Shown here one piece after another: positions 34,802 to 42,403 of a stretch of 64,000 nt of DNA. The notes under the pieces were generated by a model that searched no databases, had not been told where the DNA came from, and was given only the letters and a program-made list of their open reading frames with translations. Within the stretch, counting starts at the first letter, position 1; every line of letters starts with the position of its first letter. Made by a program: the position numbers and the translations under genes. Source of the DNA: an uncultured Chitinophagaceae bacterium (lineage in GTDB: Bacteria > Bacteroidota > Bacteroidia > Chitinophagales > Chitinophagaceae); assembly GCA_903870685.1 (NCBI GenBank), contig CAIQDX010000102.1, positions 124,001 to 188,000 of the forward strand, written 5' to 3'.

Positions 34802-36937
34802 TTACGCTTCTATCACTTCGGCTTCTTTATTATAAGCTTCGGTTAATTTCTTTTGCAGATCGAAAGGCACAGGCGAATAATTATCAAACTTCATTCTGAA
34901 TCTTGCACGTCCCTGCGATAAAGAACGCAATGTTGAAGCATACTGATACATTTCAGCATAAGGAACTTTTGCTTTCACAACTGTAAAATGACCTTCGGCA
35001 TCAAAGCCTTCAACAATGGCACGGCGTGTTTGCAGATCGCCCATAATATTTCCTGTTAATTCATCCGGACATAAAACTTCCAGCATATAAACAGGTTCTA
35101 ACAACTGAGGATCGGCATGTTGAAATGCATCTTTAAATGCCATAATACCAGCTAATTTAAAAGCCATATCATTACTGTCAACAGGATGCATCTTTCCATC
35201 AAAAACACTAACACGAATATCTCTTACGTAAGAACCGGTCAATGGTCCTTCCTGCATTTTTTCCATCACACCTTTCATGATCGATGGTAAAAATCGAAGA
35301 TCTATTACACCGCCAACAATACAATTAAAATAAACCAATTTACCGCCCCAAGCCAATGGATATTCATCTCTGCCGCGAACATTTAATCCAACAGGGTCAG
35401 GCATTCCTTGATACCATGGTTCAATGCGCAAAGTAACTTCACCAAACTGTCCGGCACCACCCGATTGTTTTTTATGACGATAACTTGCATCGGCAGATTT
35501 GCGTATCGTTTCTCTGTAAGCAATTTTTGGTTTAAAGAATTGTACATCCAATTTATATGAATGTTCCAATTTCCATTTAATAACATTTAAATGCATATCA
35601 CCCTGGCAATGCAATAAAGTTTGTTTCAACTCTCCTGAAACTTCAACCGACATTGTTGGATCCTCTTCTTTTAATTGATGAAGAGCAGTTGCTAATTTAT
35701 CTTCTTCACCACGTTTCGCATTAGCAATTGCGATACTCATTTTAGGAGTTGGAAAAACGATTGGTTCCAATTCTATTTGTTTTCCCTTTTCGTGTAAAGT
35801 ATTATTGGTATGCGTATTTTTTAATTTTAAAGTAGCACCAATATCACCGGCAACTAATTCGGTTACATTATTTCTTTTATTTCCTTCCACCACAAATAAC
35901 TGATTTAATTTTTCAACAGCATCAGTTGTTTCATTCACTAATTCCATTCCGCTTTTAACTGTACCGGAATAAACTTTAAAGAAACTAAGATCACCGATGT
36001 GAGGTTCAGAAATTGTTTTATAAATAAAAATACATGCAGGCCCGTTTGCATCGCATGGCAATAGTTTTCCTGCTTTTGTTTTTTGCGGCGGCATTTCGTT
36101 TGCAGGCGGGCAAACATTATCAATAAATCCCATCAATCTTCCTGCGCCCATATTTTGTTTTGCAGAAATACAGAACACCGGAAATAAATCGTGACGCAAC
36201 ATAGAAAGGTGTAATCCTTCTTTCATTTCATCTTCAGTCAACTCACCTTTATCAAAATATTTCTCCATCAAAGCTTCATCGTTAGTTGCAATAGCTTCAA
36301 TTAATTCTTTGTGCAGTGTTTCAGCTTTTTCTTTTTCAGCATTTGGTATTGGTAATTTTTTTGGTTTACCGCCTTCGGCGGAATATTCATACAATACCAT
36401 ATTCAACACATCAACAATTTGATTAAAACCTTCGCCCTGATTCAATGGGTATTGCGCCACAACAATATGATTGCCGAAATGATTTTTTGCTTCTCTTACA
36501 GTTTTATCAAAATCGGCTTTGCTATGATCTAATTGATTGATAGCAAGTATAGTTGGCGTTTTAAATTGATCTGTATATTCCATGATGATATCAGTACCTA
36601 CTTCAACACCCATAGCAGCATTTAATAACACAACCCCCGTATCAGCAACACGCAAAGCACTAATTACTTCCCCGGCAAAATCATCATATCCCGGAGTATC
36701 AATAATGTTTATTTTAAATCCTCGCCAACGCGTATGTAATAATTTTGAAAAAATAGAATTACCCCTTTCCTGTTCTAATTCTGTGTAATCACTAACTGTG
36801 TTTTTTTCTTCAATAGTTCCGCGGCGATTGATTAACCCTGCTTCAAATAACATACTTTCGGCTAAGGTTGTTTTACCGCTGCCGGAATGTCCAAGCAGCG
36901 CAATGTTTTTGACGTGAGCGGTATCAAACTCTGGCAT
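34802..36937 (-). CDS. Elongation factor G paralogue (EF-G2-like) with altered GTPase motifs
   Basis: A 711-residue translation GTPase-like protein with all five EF-G domains; start chosen at ATG 36937 (MPEFDTAHVKNIALLGHSGS) rather than 14 codons upstream. The P-loop is GHSGSGKT (16-23), not the AHIDAGKT of canonical EF-G. In the G2 region the usual RGITI reads RGNSI. The G3 motif is DTPGYDDF (80-87), so the catalytic His is Tyr84, and G4 is NQLD (134-137) instead of NKxD. Domain IV and V signatures (GVMEKMQEGPLTG, NDMAFKLAGIMAFKDAF) are intact. These changes fit the FusA2/EF-G2 branch, some of whose members work without GTP hydrolysis. It should not be the housekeeping fusA. Confidence 0.88.
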   Translation of the reverse strand: MPEFDTAHVKNIALLGHSGSGKTTLAESMLFEAGLINRRGTIEEKNTVSDYTELEQERGNSIFSKLLHTRWRGFKINIIDTPGYDDFAGEVISALRVADTGVVLLNAAMGVEVGTDIIMEYTDQFKTPTILAINQLDHSKADFDKTVREAKNHFGNHIVVAQYPLNQGEGFNQIVDVLNMVLYEYSAEGGKPKKLPIPNAEKEKAETLHKELIEAIATNDEALMEKYFDKGELTEDEMKEGLHLSMLRHDLFPVFCISAKQNMGAGRLMGFIDNVCPPANEMPPQKTKAGKLLPCDANGPACIFIYKTISEPHIGDLSFFKVYSGTVKSGMELVNETTDAVEKLNQLFVVEGNKRNNVTELVAGDIGATLKLKNTHTNNTLHEKGKQIELEPIVFPTPKMSIAIANAKRGEEDKLATALHQLKEEDPTMSVEVSGELKQTLLHCQGDMHLNVIKWKLEHSYKLDVQFFKPKIAYRETIRKSADASYRHKKQSGGAGQFGEVTLRIEPWYQGMPDPVGLNVRGRDEYPLAWGGKLVYFNCIVGGVIDLRFLPSIMKGVMEKMQEGPLTGSYVRDIRVSVFDGKMHPVDSNDMAFKLAGIMAFKDAFQHADPQLLEPVYMLEVLCPDELTGNIMGDLQTRRAIVEGFDAEGHFTVVKAKVPYAEMYQYASTLRSLSQGRARFRMKFDNYSPVPFDLQKKLTEAYNKEAEVIEA

Positions 36938-37089
36938 AGCAAATATTTTTATGGTGAATATATAAGCTGATAACAGCAATTAAATTTAACCAAGTTAATC
37001 GGATTAAAAAATAGGAAAAATGAGTAAAATCATCTTTCTTAAATTTTTAAACCCTTATTTATTTAATTTGACGATTAGATATTTATTGT

Positions 37090-37611
37090 ATGACTGATGG
37101 TCTTAAAATCTTACCGGCAGGCTTAACTGATATTGCTTCTTTAGTAGCATTAGTTAATAGTGCATATCGGGGTGAGAGTTCCAAAAAAGGATGGACCACC
37201 GAAGCTGATTTATTAGGAGGAATAAGAACAAATGAAATAACTCTTACTTCAATCTTAAAAAATCCAAACAATATAATTTTAAAGTGTTGTGATATTGATG
37301 AAAATATTATTGGTTGTGTTCATCTACAACATCAGCATAAAAAAATTTATTTAGGAATGTTAACGGTTTCGCCGCAATTACAGGCAAAAGGAATTGGCAA
37401 ATTATTATTAAACGCTTCTGAAAAATATGCGATAAAATATAATTTTGAAGCGATCATAATGACCGTTATTTCTGTTCGTAAAGAATTAATTGCATGGTAT
37501 GAAAGAAGGGGTTATATAAACACAAAAGAAACAAAACCTTTTCCGAAAGACTCAAACTTCGGTATCCCAAAACAAGACTTGGAATTCATCGTTATGGAAA
37601 AGAAATTTTAA
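37090..37611 (+). CDS. GNAT-family N-acetyltransferase
   Basis: A 173-residue GNAT protein. IIGCVHLQHQHKKIYLGMLT forms strands beta-4/5 and VSPQLQAKGIGKLLLNASEK is the acetyl-CoA loop with Q-x-x-G-I-G-K. WYERRGYINTKETKPFPKD near the end is the usual closing strand. Divergent from the EF-G2-like gene. Substrate not predictable from sequence. Confidence 0.85.
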   Translation: MTDGLKILPAGLTDIASLVALVNSAYRGESSKKGWTTEADLLGGIRTNEITLTSILKNPNNIILKCCDIDENIIGCVHLQHQHKKIYLGMLTVSPQLQAKGIGKLLLNASEKYAIKYNFEAIIMTVISVRKELIAWYERRGYINTKETKPFPKDSNFGIPKQDLEFIVMEKKF

Positions 37612-37713
37612 ATTCTAATTCTTCATATAAATAAGATTTAAATAATGTTAACGTTCGATTAGTTAAATTGTCCCCGATTTTGTTACCAATTATTTTGCAA
37701 ACAGCAATCGAAT

Positions 37714-39567
37714 ATGTTTCTTGATGTAAAGCGAATTTCTTTAATTGTATTTCTGTTTTTCCAATTATCCATGGTCATAGCACAGGATAATAAAAATAAC
37801 AGCGATACATTTTTTCTAGCAAAGAAGAAGGGATGGTTAGGAAAATTGGGGCAAAGTATTTCTGTAAATGGAAACAATTCAGATTCAACTTCTCTTTCTG
37901 TTGTTAAAAACGTTCATCCATTTTTAATTTACAAAGGAAATATCATAAGAAAAATAGTTGTGAATAAAGTTGTGTTTGGAGAATCTATAAACGATACCGG
38001 AAATGTTATACAAAATTTCTTCAATGAAGTTGCTCAAAAATTGCATGTAAGCACAAAAGAAAAAATAATTAGAAATAATTTATTTTTTAAATCGGGCGAT
38101 TCTCTCTATCCTTATTTAATGGCAGATAATGAAAGATTTTTGAGAGACATTCCTTATTTGCAAGATGCAAGAATCACCGTTCGAAAAGTTAATAAAAGAA
38201 ATGCAGCTTCTGATTCGGTTGATATTGTTGTACGTTATAAAGATGTGTTTCCAATAAGTGGTCAGCTATTAGTAGATAATGCAAGTAGTTTTTTTTTGGA
38301 AGGAACCGATGATAATTTTCTTGGTGAGGGAGACAGAATATTAATGCAAACGCTTTATGATTTTAAAAGAAATCCAATAGCAGGTTTTGCGTTAGAATAT
38401 ACCAAAAGAAATATCAAAGGCAGTTTTGTTGATTTTACTGCAGGCTATCAAAACCTTTATCCAGCCTTCAATAGCGGCCGAAGAGAAGAAAATAATGTTT
38501 ATACTCGGCTTACGCTTCCGTTGGTGAGTCCGTATCGTTTATGGGTAGGTGCTTTTGAATCGTCGCTTCATTTTACACGAAACGATTATATTAATGATTC
38601 ATTATTTCGGTCCGACTTTAACTATCGTTACACAACATTTGACGGATGGGTTGGTTATAATATCAGTGCAAAGTATTTATTGCACGATCCGCAAAATAAA
38701 AGAGTAAAAGAATTTATTGCATTGAGAGCTATCAACACTAATTTTTTGCAAACACCAACTAAATATAATACTGTTTACAATTATTTATATGCTAATCAAA
38801 CAAGTGTTTTGGGAGCCTATACTGTTTTTAAACAAGATTATTATCGCACATCTTTTATTTATGGATTTGGGAGAAATGAAGATATACCCGAAGGTTTTAA
38901 TGCATCTGTTATAACAGGATTAACGAATAAAGATCAATATGTACGCCCCTATCTCGGCATTGATCTACAAAAAAATAATTTTAGTCAACACAAAGATTAT
39001 TTCAATTTTAATTTACGAGCAGGAAGTTATTTTTATAATGGGAAACTTCAGGATTTTAGTTTACTTGCAAGTTTGGAATCTTTTTCAAAACTGAGAAGAA
39101 TCAATAATTCAAAATGGCTGATCAGACATTTTATCAATGGTAGTTTTACGCAACAAATCAATACTTTTTTAAATCAACCATTAGTTTTGAACAGTGCTTT
39201 CGGTATTCCTGAATTTGCAAACCCTGATACGTTATCTTCATCAAGGCTAACTATAAATACTCAATCTGTATTTTTTAATACTTGGAAATTTTTTGGATTT
39301 AATTTTGCTCCATTCAGTTTTGCTAGTGCTTGTTATTTAAAACCAATGGGTGTACCAATCAATAACGGCAATGTGTACACAAGTGTTGGTGCAGGTGTAA
39401 GAACAAGAAACGAGAATTTAGTGTTTGGTACCATCGAACTAAAAATATTTTATTTCCCAAAAACAACTATTGGTATGAGTTCTTTCAATATCACACTAAA
39501 TAGTAATCTCCAGTTTAAATATAATAGCCAGTTTATTAAACGGCCCGATTTTGTTATTGTTAATTAA
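37714..39567 (+). CDS. BamA/TamA-like outer-membrane barrel protein
   Basis: A 617-residue exported protein: leader KRISLIVFLFFQLSMVIAQ, a POTRA-like region (about 65-190; IRKIVVNKVVFGESI, then YLMADNERFLRDIPYLQDAR, a stretch typical of POTRA/BamA relatives) and a C-terminal predicted beta-barrel with alternating aromatic strands. The last residues (FVIVN) lack the usual terminal Phe. No bam or tam partner is adjacent. Likely an outer-membrane surface-antigen (D15)-type protein with unknown client. Confidence 0.7.
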   Translation: MFLDVKRISLIVFLFFQLSMVIAQDNKNNSDTFFLAKKKGWLGKLGQSISVNGNNSDSTSLSVVKNVHPFLIYKGNIIRKIVVNKVVFGESINDTGNVIQNFFNEVAQKLHVSTKEKIIRNNLFFKSGDSLYPYLMADNERFLRDIPYLQDARITVRKVNKRNAASDSVDIVVRYKDVFPISGQLLVDNASSFFLEGTDDNFLGEGDRILMQTLYDFKRNPIAGFALEYTKRNIKGSFVDFTAGYQNLYPAFNSGRREENNVYTRLTLPLVSPYRLWVGAFESSLHFTRNDYINDSLFRSDFNYRYTTFDGWVGYNISAKYLLHDPQNKRVKEFIALRAINTNFLQTPTKYNTVYNYLYANQTSVLGAYTVFKQDYYRTSFIYGFGRNEDIPEGFNASVITGLTNKDQYVRPYLGIDLQKNNFSQHKDYFNFNLRAGSYFYNGKLQDFSLLASLESFSKLRRINNSKWLIRHFINGSFTQQINTFLNQPLVLNSAFGIPEFANPDTLSSSRLTINTQSVFFNTWKFFGFNFAPFSFASACYLKPMGVPINNGNVYTSVGAGVRTRNENLVFGTIELKIFYFPKTTIGMSSFNITLNSNLQFKYNSQFIKRPDFVIVN

Positions 39568-39604
39568 ATAAATTCGAAGTAATTTCATCGCTCAAATAAA
39601 AAAA

Positions 39605-40126
39605 ATGAAGAAAATTATTTCATTTGCTTTGATTGTAACAACATTTATCAGTTCTGTTGCAATGGCTCAGGATGACAAAAGCAAAAGACCTAGTCCACCT
39701 GCAAAAGCTGAAGCTACTTTGCAAAATGGAACAGTGATCAGTATCGATTACAGTCAACCATCAGTTAAAGGACGCACAGTAGGTAAAGACTTGGAACCTT
39801 TGTCTGGTAAGGTTTGGAGAACAGGTGCCAATGAAGCAACTGTTTTTGAAGTGAGTAAAGATGTGAAAATAGAAGGTCAATCTTTAAAGGCAGGAAAATA
39901 TGGTTTGTTTACAATTGTTGATGGCGACAACTGGACAATTATTTTCAATAAAACCTGGAAACAATGGGGTGCTTTTACTTACAAAGAAAGTGATGATGTG
40001 TTGCGAGTAAAAGTTAGAAGTACTAAGTTAACTACAACATCGGAGCGCTTAACATTCACAATTTTCGCAAATGGTAAAGTAGAATTAAAATGGTCGGATA
40101 TTGATGTTGCATTTAATATTCAATAA
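39605..40126 (+). CDS. Exported DUF2911 protein
   Basis: A 173-residue protein with signal peptide KIISFALIVTTFISSVAMAQ. The DUF2911 core is clear: VISIDYSQPSVKGRTVGKDL, VWRTGANEATVFEVSKDVKI, GKYGLFTIVDG and WGAFTYKESDDVLRVKV. The family is abundant in Bacteroidota and has no known activity. A paralogue with added TPRs lies at 45.8 kb. A terminator follows. Confidence 0.88.
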   Translation: MKKIISFALIVTTFISSVAMAQDDKSKRPSPPAKAEATLQNGTVISIDYSQPSVKGRTVGKDLEPLSGKVWRTGANEATVFEVSKDVKIEGQSLKAGKYGLFTIVDGDNWTIIFNKTWKQWGAFTYKESDDVLRVKVRSTKLTTTSERLTFTIFANGKVELKWSDIDVAFNIQ

Positions 40127-40141
40127 ATCAAATTATTTTCT

Positions 40142-40176
40142 AAAAGCTGTGTAGCAATTAGCTGCACAGCTTTTTT
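40142..40176 (+). terminator. Rho-independent terminator after the first DUF2911 gene
   Basis: AAAAGCTGTGTAGC / GCTGCACAGCTTTT with loop AATTA; 14 bp with one G-U pair, followed by T6. Confidence 0.87.
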
Positions 40177-40309
40177 ATTTTCTTGTCACTAAGTGAAGAA
40201 TTTAAGCGACCTGTGAAAGATGTAACTTATTCTCGTAATTGTATAAGTTTTTGTTGGTTTAAGTTTTAATCTTTATCAAATCATTTAATACCACAAAACA
40301 AAACTAATT

Positions 40310-40753
40310 ATGAAAAAAATTATCTACACTTTTTTAATCTCTTCAACATTCACATTATTTTTTGCAACAACAGTTTTTGGTTCAAACAGTTTTCCGAAAT
40401 ATCAAAAATTGGGTCCTGTTTACAGCACTGATACTTCTGGAAATAATGCAACTATTGATGCAATTACTTTAAGAAATGCAATAACAGAATTAAACAGTTT
40501 ATCAAGACAAGAAAGAAAAAGCAGAATGAAAGAAGTAAAATCTGTATTGAAAGAATACAAAGCCCAAAAAGAACATGGCGATGATGTAAGCACTAACACA
40601 ATTCTTCTTGTCATCTTAGCAATAATATTACCACCACTGGCCGTTTTCCTTCATGAAAATGCTTTAAACACAAGGTTCTGGATAAGCTTATTATTAACCT
40701 TGATATTTTGGTTACCGGGGGTAATCTATGCACTCATAGTAGTTTTAGGGTAA
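40310..40753 (+). CDS. YqaE/Pmp3-family small membrane protein
   Basis: A 147-residue protein with an N-terminal signal-like segment (FLISSTFTLFFATTVFG), a charged middle (LSRQERKSRMKEVKSVLKEY) and a C-terminal Pmp3/YqaE unit of two membrane spans: ILLVILAIILPPLAVFLHE and FWISLLLTLIFWLPGVIYAL. The PPLAVFL and W-x-PG-x-IYA words are diagnostic. Pmp3 proteins are stress-linked and influence membrane potential in yeast and plants; the bacterial role is not well known. The long exported N-terminal half is a feature of the Bacteroidota forms. Confidence 0.82.
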   Translation: MKKIIYTFLISSTFTLFFATTVFGSNSFPKYQKLGPVYSTDTSGNNATIDAITLRNAITELNSLSRQERKSRMKEVKSVLKEYKAQKEHGDDVSTNTILLVILAIILPPLAVFLHENALNTRFWISLLLTLIFWLPGVIYALIVVLG

Positions 40754-40771
40754 TACTTTAATTAGTATTGT

Positions 40772-40805
40772 AACCTCTTTTGCTTTTGCAAAGGAGGTTT
40801 TTTAT
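40772..40805 (+). terminator. Rho-independent terminator after the Pmp3-like gene
   Basis: AACCTCTTTTGC / GCAAAGGAGGTT with loop TTTT; one G-U pair, followed by a T run. The dispersed repeat (site i) begins just after it. Confidence 0.87.
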
Positions 40806-40862
40806 TTTGTTACCGGCTTTCTGTTTTTTATGGCATCGCCTGTTGCGTCGCACTCTTCTACT
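40803..40862 (-). repeat. Dispersed repeat arm (site i)
   Basis: Core GTTGCGTCGCACTCTT at 40842-40857; the minus-strand tail GCCGGTAACAAAATAAA matches the consensus. The first ATG of the downstream frame (40830) lies inside this repeat and is therefore unlikely to be a real start. Confidence 0.88.
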
Positions 40863-40931
40863 TTAGTTTTATATTGCAACAATCATACTATAACATTGAT
40901 AGTTATCTTTAAAAAAATCTATCTTTTTCAA

Positions 40932-42371
40932 TTGTCATCAATAAATAAAATATCAGAACAACGCATTTTTAAAATTTTGCTGCTTGTTTATATAATAACA
41001 ATGTTATTAATTGCATTTATAGCCGATGGTACAGGCGATGAAGGCGATAGTGTTATGCATTATTTATTTGCAAAAACTGCAGCACAGTATCCCCAACATT
41101 TTTTAGACCATTGGGCAAAACCATTATATGTTTTAATTGCTTTTCCTTTTGCACAATTTGGTTTCATCGGTGTTAAAATAATGAACCTGCTATTTGGTAC
41201 AGGCTCATTCATCATGGTATATCTTATTGCAAAAAAATTAGAAATTAAACCATCATGGTTACCATCTGTTTTATTGGCATCTATACCAATGTTTAATTTT
41301 TATATGATGAGCGGACTTACCGAAAACATGTTTGCCTTCACTTTAATATCGGGTATTTATTTATTGTTGAAAAACAAGTATGTTTTAGGAACAGTAATTT
41401 TATCGTTTCTGCCATTCATTCGTTCCGAAGGAATTCTTATTCTTTTAGTGATTGCTTTCTTTTTATTGTATCGTTCAAAATATTATTTGATTCCGCTGCT
41501 ATTAACCGGACATATTATTTATGGTATTGCCGGCTCATTTATATATAAATCGGTGTGGTGGGTTTTTACTAAAATGACATACGCCACATGGACAAGTGCC
41601 TATGGCAAAGGCCAATGGACTCACTTCTTTTATAAAATGCCGGAAGTTGCCGGAAGGCCTACTGCCATTGTGTTCTATGCCTCGTTATTATTTACATTGA
41701 TACAGTTTATTCTGTTTCTGAAAAACAAATTACAGAAACAGGAAACCAACACATTGATATTGATAAATGGTTGTTTAATTATTTATTTTACAGCACATAC
41801 TTTTTTCTGGGCGTTAGGAATTTTTAATTCGGGTGGAATTTTGAGAGTAATGGTAAGTATCATGCCATTAATAGCAATCGTTAATACAAAAGCAATACAA
41901 TATTTTTTGTCGTTTATTTATCCTGAAGACTTGAGAAGAAATTTATTCATCGTTTGTATTGCAATAATTGTTTTATACCCATTCACCAACTTCGAATTCG
42001 CATATCATTGGAAAAGAGATTTTCAATTAAAAGCAGATCAATATGCGGAGAAAGACATGAAACAATGGTTAGAAAAAAATAATGCAAATTATAAATTACA
42101 CACTGTCTATTATGAAACCTGTTATCTAAGCGAACTTTTAAATATTGATTGGTTTGATGCAAAACAACATAAACGTCTTTTAGATTCTTTTGAAAAGAAC
42201 GAATTTAAAAAAGGCGACCTTATTGTTTGGGACGATTGGTTTGCAATTGTAGAAGGACATGTTGAACTTTCGAAACTTGAATCAGATAAACGATTCGAAA
42301 AACTCAATCAATTCGAAAAAATAAATTATTGGGGTGTTACAAGAAAAACTGTTTTATTTAAAGTAAACTAA
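40932..42371 (+). CDS. Membrane glycosyltransferase, GT39/ArnT-like (GT-C fold)
   Basis: A polytopic protein of about 480 residues with roughly ten membrane spans and the GT-C signature near the first outer loop, IADGTGDEGDSVMHYLFAK, where acidic residues follow TM1 as in ArnT/PMT enzymes. These use lipid-linked sugars on the periplasmic face. The longest frame starts at an ATG inside the dispersed repeat (40830), which would add an unlikely N-terminus; TTG 40932 gives LSSINKISEQRIFKILLLVY and keeps TM1, whereas ATG 41001 would truncate it. The start is thus uncertain. A hydrophilic C-terminal domain (LKADQYAEKDMKQWLEK onward) follows the last span. Confidence 0.75.
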   Translation: MSSINKISEQRIFKILLLVYIITMLLIAFIADGTGDEGDSVMHYLFAKTAAQYPQHFLDHWAKPLYVLIAFPFAQFGFIGVKIMNLLFGTGSFIMVYLIAKKLEIKPSWLPSVLLASIPMFNFYMMSGLTENMFAFTLISGIYLLLKNKYVLGTVILSFLPFIRSEGILILLVIAFFLLYRSKYYLIPLLLTGHIIYGIAGSFIYKSVWWVFTKMTYATWTSAYGKGQWTHFFYKMPEVAGRPTAIVFYASLLFTLIQFILFLKNKLQKQETNTLILINGCLIIYFTAHTFFWALGIFNSGGILRVMVSIMPLIAIVNTKAIQYFLSFIYPEDLRRNLFIVCIAIIVLYPFTNFEFAYHWKRDFQLKADQYAEKDMKQWLEKNNANYKLHTVYYETCYLSELLNIDWFDAKQHKRLLDSFEKNEFKKGDLIVWDDWFAIVEGHVELSKLESDKRFEKLNQFEKINYWGVTRKTVLFKVN

Positions 42372-42403
42372 ATTTTATTGACAAATATTTTTTGTCTTCA
42401 AAC

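Noticed and set aside
36938-36979. Fourteen-codon N-terminal extension of the EF-G-like protein
   Set aside because: The translation-factor fold begins at MPEFDTAHVKNIALLG, and the upstream residues are not conserved-looking.
40830-40931. ATG at 40830 as the GT39-like start
   Set aside because: It falls in the repeat arm and adds a non-conserved N-terminus before TM1.
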